Shown piece after piece: positions 23,297 to 34,648 of a stretch of DNA of 64,000 nucleotides (positions within the stretch are counted from its first letter, which is position 1; each line of letters starts with the position of its first letter). Origin of the DNA: Oreocharis arfaki (taxonomy: Eukaryota > Chordata > Aves > Passeriformes > Paramythiidae); NCBI GenBank assembly GCA_013398015.1, contig VZRR01011459.1, positions 258,536 through 322,535 on the forward strand. The letters are read 5' to 3'. The position numbers and the translations under genes were made by a program. The notes below the pieces were generated by a model. That model was given only the letters and a program-made list of their open reading frames with translations, ran no database searches and had not been told where the DNA came from.

Positions 23297-24659
23297 TCAC
23301 GGTCAGCACGAGGTCTTTGCTGCCTTCCCTCTCACGTGCCACACACGTGTGGAATCCAAACTGTCTGAATTCTGCCTTTGAATTCTCCCACCTTGCATGG
23401 CTGGTTGCCTGCCTGGGAGATCTGCAGACCTGCCTGCCCAGAGGAACAGGGACGTGCCAACATGTGGTCCTGGAACCGCAAATTCAGAATGAAGCGAGGA
23501 GCAAAAGAAGTGACGAGATGAGCCGTCATGGGAAATGAAGGGAAAACTGTGAAAATGGTCACAATAAATAATAAGAAACGTAGCATGGGCCAAAGGAATA
23601 ATAGATCAGCGGTGGGAAGACTCTAAAAGCTGCTGAGAGTTATTGATAGACATTGTGTAAGGAAAAGAACATAAAAAAAGAAACCCCTGACAGTTTTGCC
23701 TTCGTGTTCACAAAGGCGGGTGGCAGGGCAGATGCCAAAGTAAAAGATAAATATCCTTTTGCATAAAGAAGAAATATTGAAGGAAACTGAGCAGAGGTGA
23801 CGGAGAAATTAAGAGTGTTAAAAGACCCTGAAAGCATGTGGTCCATGTCAAACACCCTCCAGGATTTTGAGCCAACTCAGCAAAATGTATGAAAAATCTC
23901 TTGAGGGAAATGAGAACCTCTTCGAAGACCAGTAATGGAGACATCCTACAAGTGTCATGTCCAAGGAAGCTTTCCAGAAAGGAAAGGTGGTGGTTCAGAA
24001 GAAGGTGACTTGCATGGCCAGGAGGCCAAAGTGTGTTTTAATCTGGGGTTGGACTGGAGAAATAGTTAAGAGAAGTTATGAGTTTAATTAAGGAAAACCA
24101 TCAAGGATTTTAAAAAATTGGGATCCTTGCCAATAAAAGGGGAAGAAAACTGACAGCAGCTTTCTGAGGAATTAATGCAAATCACAGGCCAGGGAAAAGC
24201 CAGAAGATATAACTTCTGCTGTGGCAGGAAAGGTTGGATATAACACAATTGGGAAGTGTAGTCTGGAGTAAAAGTGACAAATAAGGGACATGGAAGTGGC
24301 TGGTGGGTTCTTGCCACTGTAACTCCTGAGGATGCACCGCCTTGTGCTTGGAGAAAGTGTGACACCAGAGAAATTCAGGATAAAGTGATCATTGAGGTGA
24401 ATTTAACTGAGGGGACAAGAGGAAGGGAACAAATCCCACGAGGGTTTGAGGGCGCCTGGCTTGGGTGGGGAAGCAGTGAGCAAGAGTTCAACCCAAACAC
24501 CGCTCGGGCAAGTCTCTGTGTTTCTGCAACAAGTTTCAATGAGAGATTTCTGTCACACACACACACATACCCTTAACGAAATAAAGCTCCAAGCACTGCC
24601 CAAGCAGGTAAGTGCACGTTGAAGAGCCGCCGTCGGATGTGGTGCATCGGACTTTCCAA
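23297..24659. other. Purine-rich unclassified sequence
   Basis: From about 23480 the plus strand is strongly purine-rich (many GAAAGG, GGGAAATGAAG, GAGAAATTAAG words) with few long frames on it. The texture resembles the remains of an old retroelement, but I find no motif that names a family. A CA microsatellite (about 24553-24568) lies near its end, and an octamer ATGCAAAT at 24175-24182. No gene is supported. Confidence 0.45.
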
Positions 24660-24995
24660 GGTGGGGAGGAGGGCGGGAAGATGGCAGGGCTGTGGGGAAG
24701 GCAGGGAAGTGGGGAGCCTGTGGTGAAGGAAAGAAGGTGGTGGGTTTGTGGGGAAGGTGGTGGGTTCGTGGGGAAGGTGGAAAAGTGGAAGGTCCGTGGC
24801 GAGGGTGGGAAGACGATGGGGTCTGTGGGGAAGGCAGGAAAGTGGAGATGGAGGGAAAGTGGAGAGTCGGCGGGAAAGGTGGGAAGGCAAGAGGTCTGTG
24901 TAGGAGGTGGAAGGCCTATGGGGAAAGCAGAGGGTCTGTGGGGCAGGCAGGAAGGTGGGAAAGCAGCGGGAAGAAGGCGAAGGCTGGAGTGTGAG
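24660..24995. repeat. Degenerate G/A-rich tandem array
   Basis: Repeated variants of a unit around GTCTGTGGGGAAGG-CAGGAAGGTGG, about 24-36 bases long, fill this stretch. The plus strand is almost all purine plus T, with frequent GGG runs. Copies are diverged, so this looks like an older minisatellite. Frames across it (24612-25013, 24692-24994 plus; 24573-25040 minus) are repeat artefacts. Confidence 0.8.
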
Positions 24996-25028
24996 GGCAG
25001 GGTGGGAAGGTGACGGCTCCCCGAGCAG

Positions 25029-25434
25029 AGCATCCTGCATCCCCTCAGCCCAGCATCCTGCATCCCCTCAGCCCAGCATCCTGCATCCCCTCAGCCCAGC
25101 ATCCTCCATCCCCTCAGCCCAGCATCCTGCATCCCCTCAGCCCAGCATCCTGCATCCCCTCAGCCCAGCATCCTGCATCCCCTCAGCCCAGCATCCTGCA
25201 TCCCCTCAGCCCAGCATCCTGCATCCCCTCAGCCCAGCATCCTGCATCCCCTCAGCCCAGCATCCTCCATCCCCTCAGCCCAGCATCCTGCATCCCTCAG
25301 CCCAGCATCCTCCATCCCCTTAGCCCAGCATCCTGCATCCCCTCATCCCAGCATCCTCCATCCCCTCAGCTCAGCATCCTCCATCCCCACAGCCCAGCAT
25401 CCTCCATCCCCTCAGCCCAGCATCCTCCATCCCC
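25029..25434. repeat. 23-bp minisatellite, 17 full copies plus part
   Basis: A 23-base unit starting AGCATCC(T)(G/C)CATCC is repeated head to tail. Full copies start at 25029 and every 23 bases to 25259; the copy at 25282 lost one base (22), and copies then start at 25304, 25327, 25350, 25373 and 25396, with a partial copy at 25419. Most of the first ten copies have GCAT; later ones mostly have CCAT. As 23 is not a multiple of three, the repeat cycles through all frames, and with no stops on the plus strand it yields the long SILHPLSPA-type frames, which are not genes. Confidence 0.98.
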
Positions 25435-25460
25435 GGCTGAGCCGAAGTGGCCGCCGCCCG

Positions 25461-25472
25461 CCACTAGAGGCT
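25461..25472 (+). promoter_or_regulatory. CTCF-like core motif
   Basis: CCACTAGAGGCT resembles the CTCF core CCASYAGRKGGC over its first ten positions, in a GC-rich context just after the minisatellite. One motif match is weak evidence; binding is untested. Confidence 0.25.
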
Positions 25473-26625
25473 GCTCCACACCTCATTAAATAAACACGAA
25501 CACCAATTAACGCAGGAGATCCCGCACGGGAAGGCTTTGACCTCCCGCTTCCCACGCACCAGAAAGATGCGGGACATCTCCAAGATCTGATCCCCGCCGT
25601 GAGGTTTTGATGTACAGCGGGAGTTCTGCTCCGCGGGGCCAGCAATCCCCGGTGGCTTTGCCAGGCAGAGTCCTGCAAAAAACGCGTCTCCGCAGGTGCC
25701 CCCTTTCCACTCCCGGGGAGGTTTACAGAGGTTTTATTGGTGAGGTGAGTTCCTTTGTCTGGCAGAGACAGCCACGCGCGGTATTGGTCAGGCAGCACCC
25801 CAGAAATTCATCCCCTTTTGGAAAAAAAACCCCGACAAAAAACAGCTCAGGGATGAGACCCTAGGCTCGCAGCACTCCCGGTGCCAGGCTCAACACCATG
25901 GGTGCTGGATGCTGCCGTAGCTTGCACGGAAAACGCAGTGGTTGTCATTAATCTCGGTGCTGCTGCGAGCGGCCGCTCTCACAAAACAACGCACGGCTTC
26001 ATCCGGGCGTGCTGCCGTCCTGCTCTGCCCGGCACCTCGGGCTGCTGCGCCAGGGAAGCTTTCACAGGCTCTGCACCTACAGTAAGCAAATGTCAGCACT
26101 TTCACCAGGCTCCTTCCTCCTCTCCCCCCGAAGCTCAGGCTCTATTTCCGTTCCCCTCACTGCCTTCTTTCATCACCAACTTCGTCTTAATAGTCTGCAA
26201 AATTACAGCCTTGCTGTAAACCTGGAATTCCGAACTAAGGAGAGCCCCTGGCAGCAACACTCGTATTTTCATTTTGTATTTTTCACCAGTGGTGTTGGTC
26301 CAGGGTTGGTTTTATTATTACTACTATTTTTTTTTTAAACACTGCTCTGGAAGGATAAAGCTGGAAAGCCCTATCTGTTTCCTGGAAAAGCCAGTTTCTG
26401 TCTGTCAGTATCTGTCATGCCGTGTCCACTATGATTTAAAAACAGCTACAGCAATGCACAGACCAGGCTAGAGAAGAGATTTCTCTCACTCTAATTCCCG
26501 TATTCAGTGGCCCACAGTATTTCTTGTTTAGTCCCCGTGCATGGGAAGGCTAAACAAGAAATAAACACCAAAGAAGTGCTGGTATCATCTTTTTGCACAC
26601 TGGTTTTTGGCTTTTTTTTCTGGCG
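25473..26625. other. Unique sequence, no gene seen
   Basis: GC-rich to about 26100, with scattered CpGs around 25880-26040, then AT-richer with a T run near 26328. No recognisable gene; frames overlap on both strands. Confidence 0.5.
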
Positions 26626-26713
26626 TGGTCCTCAGCAGGGCCAGGAGTTGGACTTGACGATGCCTGTGGGCCCCTTCCAAGCCAAGATATTTTGTGAGTC
26701 TACGATTCTACAG
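26626..26713 (+). mobile_element. CR1 LINE 3' end (short)
   Basis: Sense-strand CR1 terminus: 'CAGCAGGGCCAGGAGTTGGA', 'CTTGACGATG', 'GGGCCCCTTCCAAGCCAAG' and tail 'TCTACGATTCTAC'. About 88 bases long, 5'-truncated and diverged. Confidence 0.85.
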
Positions 26714-28539
26714 CAGGGAGATGTAACTGCATCCACACCGAGTGGCTCAGGGTTTGAGGTTGCACCTGGCCACCAGCCCCAGCCCGGAGCACGCTGCTCC
26801 CATGCTGGGATGATGCTGACTCCAGTCCCCAGCCAGCTTTTCTCCCAGGAATGCCCATGGACAAGGTGGGCCTCACTTGCCCTCTTGGTTAATGGGTGCA
26901 GAATGGAGCCCAGGGCTGGTACAGCCAGACAGGCATCCCTTCCTTTCTTCCTTCCTTCCCTGGATGCTGCTTCTGCCTTGTGGATCATTCCCCTTCTCTT
27001 CCTTTTCTCTTGTCTGGAAAACCCTCCTGTAGCATTTACTGGTTTTACAGCTTTTTATGGGACATGCAGCTCTGGAATTTCACTGCTGCTCCATAATCAA
27101 CGTTAATTCTCATTTTATGCTTTTAAAAATCTACAAGCTCTACTCTTTCAAACTCTGTAAAATGCCATTGGTGTGTCTTGGGATGATCCTGTTTTGTTTT
27201 TCAGATCCCTTGCTGTTGTAAGCCTCTGTGTTTCGATATTACAGTAACCAGAAAATGGATTAAAAGTTAAATGAACATATTGCTTTGTTTATTTGTTTTT
27301 AATGAAAGCTGTTTTGCAATTAGCTTTTTATTTGATCAAAGTTTGCCTCTGAGTTAATTGTGTGGTTTTGCCCAGTCTATGATTCTTCCTCTGAGATAAC
27401 TGGGTCAAGTTCTGTTTACGTTGTGACCCACATAAACTTCATGGAAAACCACACTTGGTTCTCTTTCCTGGGACCAGAGCAGCACATGGAGATTTGTCTG
27501 TAAATTAAATTAAAAGCACAACTGTTGTGCAGAGTTATGTGATGTCAGCATGCCTCACTTTTTCAAGAGAATTTTCATCCCCTGCTCCAGCTGCCATTCC
27601 TCTTTGGGATACGTACTGGATGAAGGTTACAGGCTTTGCTAGAGGCAAGATGCTGCCCTCAAATTGTGTGTGCTGCTTGTTGATATGCATGTGCATGTGC
27701 TGGAGAATCTCTACTTTGGGCTGTCTCAGTTTGGAAGCCCTTGCAGCCATTTTTTTAATGCTGTTCCACCTTGCTTTGCAGTGTTGTGCCAAGCTTCGGA
27801 CCATTCCTCTTCCAGCCTCCTCCGTGTTCATTTCCATCGTGGGCTCCTTCCTCACCACACAGCTCTGAGAAGGTGAGAACAGCTCCTGAGGCATGGCTGA
27901 CCCCAGCTTTGCCCCCAGCACTCATCACTACCAGAGGTCATTACAAGCCCTGCACTCGATATCCTCCCCGTGGCCCTGGTGGGGCCGTTGTCACCAGGGT
28001 CACTGTCCAGTGCTGTCCCAGAGACCATCATCTAGAACCAGTCTTTCCCACAGCAGCTCTGCAGATAGGATTCACAGCCTGGCAACCTCTGCCAGGAGAA
28101 CTCGGCTCTCTGCCGGGACAGACAGAGCCACAGAGAAATGGGTGCAGAGCTTTGAAGAGCTGTGCTAAGCAGAGATGAATCTGGCCCCGAGTGCCTCTCT
28201 AGGATGCTCTTTTGGCAATTACCAGCAGGTTTTGTCCCCAGTCCTCGGTGCAGTGCCTGTGCCAGGTCCCTCGCCGCGCTCTGCGGTGACGCAGCGAGGG
28301 CGTTTCGCAGAGACAATGTCTGGCTTTGCATCCGTGCCTCTGAGGAGGCAGCACCTAGGATGCCTCTTTGGCCTGTGCTCCTTATTGTTCCGTGTGAATT
28401 ACGGGATGTGGTGATGGAAATCTGCTGCCTGGGATCTGAAATGGATTGTTTGCTCTCTCAGGAAGCCTCACGCTCGCCCGCCGCCTTCCCCTTTGCGCAC
28501 GCACGTCCCCGTGCAGACACACGGGGCCGCGCCGTGCGG
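26714..28539. other. Unique sequence, no gene seen
   Basis: Unique mixed sequence. AT-rich and frame-poor from about 27110 to 27330. CpG rises around 28255-28310 and 28470-28540. The 195-aa plus frame at 28162-28749 has no recognised domain. Confidence 0.5.
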
Positions 28540-28890
28540 CAAATTGCTTATACACATGTAAGCAAATATCTTCTCAAATCATCTCTTATCGCCAAGTGGG
28601 GTGTGGTGCTTGTTGTTCAAGGGGTTGAGGTTGCCTTTCAATCTGCCAGGGCCAGCCTGACACCAAAAATAAACAGCATAAGCCTGGAACGGTTGTCACA
28701 AGGGGCAGAGAGAACTTGTCAGGCAGGAGTGTGTGAGCCGGCAAGATGATAATGTGGCATGACACTTCTGAAATGAGACACCGGTTGCCATGGTGAGGAG
28801 TCAGGAGGGACTATCTCTCCAGAGGCTGAAATAAAACATGCTTTAAATGATGTTTGATTAGAATTTAGATCATGTAACTGAGTGGCTGGA
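28540..28890. promoter_or_regulatory. Candidate conserved noncoding element
   Basis: Unique sequence with AAATTGCTTATACACATG, CATCTCTTATCGCC, AATAAACAGC, GACACCGGTTGCCATGG (an RFX/X-box-like word with GTTGCCATGG at 28783-28792) and ATGATGTTTGATTAG. No repeats or accepted frame. Enhancer-like by texture. Confidence 0.35.
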
Positions 28891-28937
28891 CCCTTTTTTT
28901 TTTTTTTCCCCTTCCTTTTTTTTCCCCCCCTCCCTTT
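28891..28937. repeat. Polypyrimidine tract
   Basis: A near-pure T/C run on the plus strand separates two AT-rich candidate elements. Confidence 0.9.
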
Positions 28938-29330
28938 ACTTGCTGTCGTCGTCTTTGGCTGCTGGCAGAGTTCACTTTGGGAAGAAAGGGCTCAGGGTCC
29001 GGAGCAGCCCCAGCTGTAACCCCCCTCGCTCCACCACTTCCAGCGTGCTGAGAGGTTACTTAGTTCCATGCCCAGTCAATTATGCTCCTTGCTAACTCCG
29101 CTTGCATTTTCCACTTGAGTCCATCATAGTTTAAACCAGTTAAAAATGATTCCCTCTGTTCCGAAAAACAGTTAATCAATAACACCCTGAGAATATTTCT
29201 TGCCTTTGTTTTCTTTCCCCGACCAGTCTACTCAGGGTATCCGTCACCTTGTTAATGTGTATTAAAAATGCAGCATGAAGGATTATAAACAGTATCCTTC
29301 TTGGACTTTTCATATCAAAGGAGGATGTGA
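28938..29330. promoter_or_regulatory. Candidate conserved noncoding element
   Basis: From about 29040 the sequence is unique and AT-rich, with AGTCAATTATGC, GTTTAAACCAG, CAGTTAATCAATAAC, TTGTTAATGTG and GGATTATAAACAG. No repeat or accepted coding frame. The block follows the previous candidate after a pyrimidine tract; they may be one regulatory unit. Confidence 0.35.
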
Positions 29331-30090
29331 ATGTGTGTGTATCTCGGAGTGGTAAAAGGAACCTGAAGCAGAAGGGATTGAGAGAATGATGCAAAACAAT
29401 TGTCCTTGTGGTCTTGTAAATGGAATAGGATGTTTAAAAGTAATTTTGGCTTTGTTTGCAGTTTGAATACGGCACAAAACCAAATGTATTTTTCATGTCT
29501 CTCCCTGCAGAAATGGACAATGGAAAGGCTGGTTCTGGGGTATGGAGTGTTCTACCTCTGTGGTGCTTTTTGGTTTATCACAGCCCTGAAGCAGGTATCC
29601 AGTGTGTGGATAAATCTGCTGGAAAACAATTGACAGCCAATTCCAGTGCCTGGATGAGGACAAAAGCGCTCATCAGAGAAGGACAAATTGACCAAGTTCT
29701 GCTAATTCCAAGATCACCTGAGGGCAAGTTTAGCTGGTGCTGATGCACACACAGCACCAGGGCTTTGCCAGGTGTCATCTCCAACTGACTGTGAGCGGAA
29801 GGTGTTAAAATGCAAGGGATATTTTTTGTGTGGGGGCTGGAGCGAGCTGAGTTTGATGAGTCACTGCTGAGTGCACGCTGGAGAAGCCAATGCAGAGCAG
29901 GAGTTACTGGCAATTTCTGACTGAAAGGCAGAAAGTCAGTCATGGAGACTCCACCACAGCCCACACTGCGTGGAGACACCTCGCACAACAGCGAAATTCC
30001 CAGGGAACTGGGCACAGGGGTGTGTCTGTAGCTAGTGAGGGCCTTGATACACACACACATTGCAAACGAGGCTCCCCTTTACCAGCACGT
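29331..30090. other. Unique sequence, no gene seen
   Basis: No supported gene. The pair of frames at 29400-29743 looks exon-like at first sight because of a pyrimidine-AG before 29510, but the translations match no family I know. Confidence 0.5.
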
Positions 30091-30480
30091 TTAAATTGTG
30101 CTCATTTGCTTCGGTATTGAAGCAGTAACACCAGGCCACCGAACATGTGATTACACTTTTCTCGCCTATTAAATCCCCATAAGAGCCCAGGCTGATTAGA
30201 GATCCTATTGTGTGGATTTAGGGGGGAAAAAGGGGCTCTGTAGTGGCTATGCACGAGGCAGAGCCTGTTCCAGGAGTCAGAGGATGCCCTGTAATTTATG
30301 AGAGACAAAGAGGTACATTAGATATTGTTGGAATACATAATAATCCCCCCGGCAATAATTTATTCGGCTCGCAAGGTTAGGATCTCCATAACTCTTGGTT
30401 GCACTCTAATGAAGACTGCTGATGCTGATTATATATTTTTGTGTACATTAGACGTACCTGTGAATATATGGATACTGTCC
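30091..30480. promoter_or_regulatory. Candidate conserved noncoding element
   Basis: AT-rich unique block with TTCTCGCCTATTAAATCCCC, GCTGATTAGAGATCC, ACATAATAATCC, GGCAATAATTTATTCGG, GCACTCTAATGAAG, CTGATTATATATTTTTGTG. Free of repeats and frames. Homeodomain-like cores are frequent. Confidence 0.42.
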
Positions 30481-31630
30481 TTGCCTCCTGCTCCCCCACT
30501 ACTCACAGAGCTGCCAGTGGGACTGTATCGTGTGGTCCATTTGTCTAAACAGTCCAGGCAAGTGCATCAGCTGTATTGGCTTCTTGTCAGTGGTTCTCTG
30601 TAAGTTTGGGCCAGGAAATGATCCTCTGCAGATTTCACCTGCTCTTCTCACTCTCTTAGGTCACCCCTGGGCTCTGGGGTGACACAAACATCACCAGGAA
30701 GTGATGGGCTTCCACGCGACGTGCTGTTCCTCCGCAAGTGCAGACAAACCAGACAGATGTTCCCCTGGAAATTTTGAACTGGGAACTCAGACATGATTAA
30801 TTTGTTGGTGGGACGGGGTGGGGTGCTCTTGACTGAGAGAAAAGAGTGGAGGAAACGGAAAATTCAAAACTCTCCTTCCCCCCAGAACTCAGCGACTTTT
30901 CAGAAAATTTTTGCTCTGAAATCAGTTCATGATTCCACCTGTAGGGTCATTTCCAAGTGATTTATTACCACCTGACAGTCCACTCCAGGATTTTTGGTGA
31001 CACTACACGGGTCTTTTGAGCTTTATGTTCAAATTTAATGGTGGTCACTGCAGCCGGATGGATGAAAAATACCCATTTCTTCACCACAGTTTCTTGTATT
31101 GGCCTCGGGGATTAGAAAAGTAGGTCTTTTATTTAGTTACACTGTCAGCAGCAATTTGTATGTGAGTTCAATTGCTTGGTTTGGAGTTCAAATATTCCAG
31201 TCTGAGTACAGCTGTGTGGGCTCATAAAGCATCCTGAAATCTGCTCTGCCCCGTGCCCCACGCCTGCACTGGGGGTTGTGGTGGTCACTGCTGGGCGCAA
31301 ACACAGAGGATGAGATGAAAGGGAAGTCAGGGAAGAGAAGAAATCCTTTTTGATGGAACAACAGGGACAACTGGGAGTGCATGGGCGAGAACCTTGCTGA
31401 GGGCAACACAGACCTTCCGTGGGGTGGGTGTGTTCTGTTCACACGCTCCTTAAGAATCGTGGTAAGGAAGGGGTTAACACTGATTGACTATAGGGCTTCT
31501 TTTGTGCATATTAATTGGGCATTGCTCTATTTTATCTCCGTGGTGCACTTTGAACAGCAGTTTTAAAAACGCTCTGAGTAATGTTTGCTATGCTTCCTGC
31601 AACCTAATCTGCCAAATAATTTAGGTTATC
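30481..31630. other. Unique sequence, no gene seen
   Basis: Mixed sequence. An AT-rich portion at about 31440-31630 contains GATTGACTATAGGGC, CATATTAATTGGGC and CCAAATAATTTAGG, a possible further element. No gene is supported. Confidence 0.45.
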
Positions 31631-33560
31631 CGTGCCATGGAATTGACTTAACACGGGCGTAGAAATTAGCCCTGAAGTGCTGGAAAATCCTGGAGCTGCT
31701 GATTAGGGGTGTCTGATAAGAGCACAGGCCTATAATGATTTCGTACAATGTTTTCATGTAATGGTTCTTCTGGTTTTTGAGGGCAGTCAGCATTTTGATC
31801 ATGGAGATGCACGTTTGATCCTCGCCACCAGGAAAGAGCCACTGGGAAAGCCACTCCGGCAGGCTGTGCTTTGCAAGGCTCCAGTATCAAACAGCAGAGC
31901 CTGTAGCAGAGCTGTGTCTGTGGCCTCGAGTCAGGCAAGGTCAATCATCGTGGCAGTGGCAGAAAAAGACCTAAAAGTTGTTTTTTCCCCCTTCCTGATT
32001 TCCCAGGTGGTGCAGGGCACTGTGGCTTCTCTGCAGTTGGGTGATGTTTGTGTGTTCAATCCACCTCTAGATCTCCATCTCCCGTTGCAGGGCAGCATCC
32101 CTTTCCATTAATTCCAGCTTTCTCTTTTTTTAGTGAATCTGCAGCAAGCCTGGATAGCGAGTCTCTTTGAGAGTGCCTGGTTTTGGCACATGGCTGGCTG
32201 GAATGTATCCTTCCTGCTGAACCTCGATGCATCTAATCAGCTTCTGTGGCACAGGGTTCCACAGGATAACCAGGAATGAGCAGAGAAGAAGTGATCTGGA
32301 AATTATTATACACCTTCTTGAAGGACTTTTGATTTTTTTTTTTTTCCTTGAACAGAGCATTAAAATCTACAAGATTCTTCCATGGGGAATTTTCCACGTT
32401 TTCTTTTTCCACGCTGTTGTCTTCCTTTCCTTTGGCCAAAGCACATATCACAACATTTGAATGTGCTGTTGCAGCACACAGCTCTTCTGATCCCACATCA
32501 GGTGTCAAATCTTTAATATGATTTCCTACATGTTTGACTAATCAATGCAGAACATCATCATGAAAGATAATTTTACCCTCTGGCACTTCAGGGACAGGAT
32601 AATGAGGCCTGGTGTTTTCCATTTTTTATTCTTCCACAAGAATCTACATTTTTTATTCCCAGCTAATTGATTTAAGTTCATGGAAGAAGGTTTTTTTCCT
32701 CCCTTTTGCTTCCAGTATCTTGGATATTAATGGATTCTAGTGAGCTAGCAGAGCTGTGTGATCAGTATGTTTAGAGATTCAATATACTGCCATTCTGACC
32801 TTTCAGAAGCCAAGGGAAAAACATCAGGCCCAGCATGTTGATCCCACACTAACACTGAAATCTCAGGCAGCTTGGAGCCGCTTCAGCCGCCTGGAGAGAG
32901 GGATTTTCTCCAGGAAGGGAGGTTTGCTCTCAAATCCTTTGCCAGACAGGAGGGAACTTTCTCTCACAACGCAGTGGGAAGTGGGAGATTCAAGCTGGAA
33001 GGCGGAGGGGTGGAAACAGAGAATTTCAGAAGAGCTGGGGCACGCAGGCATTGCCCTGGAGAGCCCGGGCAGCGAGCATGGCATGGCAGGGTGAGTGATA
33101 AACCACGCAGCTTCTGCTCCCCTGGCTCCAGCAGGGAGTCATTATCCCCTTGCTCTCAGCCTGGCTGTTTTTGACAAAAAGCTGCTCAGGCTCTGCTCTG
33201 ATCGTCTGTGGAGCTGAAGGAATGGGACAGAGCCCTCTCCAGCAGGAGCTGGAGTGCGTTCATCTCAGCAGAAGTATTTCTTAGTCTAAATATCCTTCCC
33301 AGAGACAATGGGAATTGGCAAGTAAAAAGCTGGTTTGCTTACTGATATGACTGATCAATCATTTCCCAGACAGTGATATTGTCCCTGTTGGCCACGGATC
33401 CACTAAATCCACTGGATGAGACCCAAAAGGCAGCATATTCCTGCTGCACCATGTACCTGAGGCTCTAAAAAGTGTGAGCCAGACATGTTTTTATGAGTAA
33501 TCCATATATTTCTCCAGTATTTTACCACCATTAACTAGACTTATTCTTGTATTATTATTT
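31631..33560. other. Unique sequence, no gene seen
   Basis: No supported gene, RNA or transposon. The 116-aa plus and 92-aa minus frames near 31666-32111 have no recognised family. AT-rich near 32500-32800 and 33480-33560. Confidence 0.5.
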
Positions 33561-33615
33561 CTTTTTTTTTTTTTTTTTTTTTTAGGGGGGGGCGGACGCT
33601 NTTTTTTTTTTTTTT
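33561..33615. other. Homopolymer tract with unresolved base
   Basis: A T run of about 24 bases, then A, about 9 G, CGGACGCT, a single N (33601) and 13 T. The sequence here is poorly resolved and its length should not be trusted. Confidence 0.9.
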
Positions 33616-34060
33616 AAGGGATGGCAGCAGCTTACGACAGATTTGTTTAGGGTTGTCCCCGCACATAAATTAAGTGGCGGATAAAATTTAATTTTTCTTA
33701 TAAGAAGAGCCCATAGCTCCTTAAATTGCTCGTTTAACATCACTGAAAAGTAATACTCCACTTCGGAATGGACGTGGTATTAACTTTAAAAGGCCTATTT
33801 AAAGTGACGGTTGTCGGTGAGTGAAAGCCAGATATGGTAATTCCGAGTTACAAATCAGGGCGAGGAAACCGGAGAATGGACAACCTTGTTAACACAAGCG
33901 CGACGGAGGAAGCACCGGGGTCAGAGTGCCAGCACGGAGAGGAATAAAGACACAGCACCAAAAATATGTCCTATAATTAGGGCAGCTGTAAGAGTCAAGG
34001 TTGAAGATTCTTCACCATGACACGTCTGATATGGAAAAAGTGATAGCCAGGAGTAATCGC
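33616..34060. promoter_or_regulatory. Candidate conserved noncoding element
   Basis: Unique block with unusually well-kept CpG-containing AT-rich words: GCACATAAATTAAGTGGCGG, TCTTATAAGAAG, GCTCGTTTAACATCACTG, GGTAATTCCGAGTTAC, ACCTTGTTAACACAAGCGCG, TCCTATAATTAGGGC, GAGTCAAGGTTG (SF1/ERR-like TCAAGGT). No repeat hallmark or long frame. A strong enhancer-like candidate by texture. Confidence 0.45.
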
Positions 34061-34648
34061 TTCCAGGCACTGAGCCTTAAAGGAGCAGCTACCCTGGCTG
34101 GGGCAGGAGGGCCTGGAAGACAAAGGACGGGGGCACGGGGTGACTCTGAGCCGTGGGAGTGGGGAAGGGGGTAGGGAGGAGCTGGAAATTTCAAGGGTCA
34201 ACGCTCAAAGGAACCAAAAACTAGAAAAAAATTGCTCACTCGGCAGAGAGGTTTCTGATCACGGTGTGGAACAGGGGTGACTCACAGAGCGGGGTGGGTT
34301 GTGTGGTCGTGTTGGGGGCGTATTCTGGGTTTAGATCCGAGTGGATGGGCACAAAATTACCTCTGGGGGGGACAGTGGGGGAGGAAGGTGACAGGAGGAG
34401 GCTGGAACGGCGTGTTTGTAAATGGACGGGCACGGGTACACGGGGCAGTGGGAGAACAGAGCTGGGGAAGGGACAGTTCGGTGGGCACGCAGCCACAGCC
34501 ACTCAGGAGGCGCAGGAAGGACCCAAACTCTGAGCAGCCAGTGATCAGGGGGGCACGCTGCCCCTTGGATGGGCAGCAGAAGGTGGGATGCATGGACACT
34601 TCCTCCACCTCGGCCTTCCCCGGGGCCAGGTGCTCATGGAGGGAAGGG
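34061..34648. other. G-rich unique sequence, no gene seen
   Basis: The plus strand is G-rich with many GGGG runs between 34080 and 34480, giving long overlapping frames on both strands that match no family. Confidence 0.5.

Noticed and set aside
25029..25434. Direct repeats resembling a CRISPR array
   Set aside because: The units are head to tail with no unique spacers, and the host is a vertebrate.
24907..25489. Two long plus-strand frames of SILHPLSPA-type repeats
   Set aside because: They are products of a 23-bp minisatellite with no stops on this strand; the unit cycles through all frames, which no real protein repeat would do.
29500..29743. Exon-like frame after a pyrimidine-AG
   Set aside because: The translation has no recognisable family and no matching donor site with a continuing exon could be found.
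31740..31835. Possible tRNA or tRNA-derived SINE (GTTTGATCC... CCA)
   Set aside because: A B-box-like word is present but no A box or cloverleaf can be drawn upstream.
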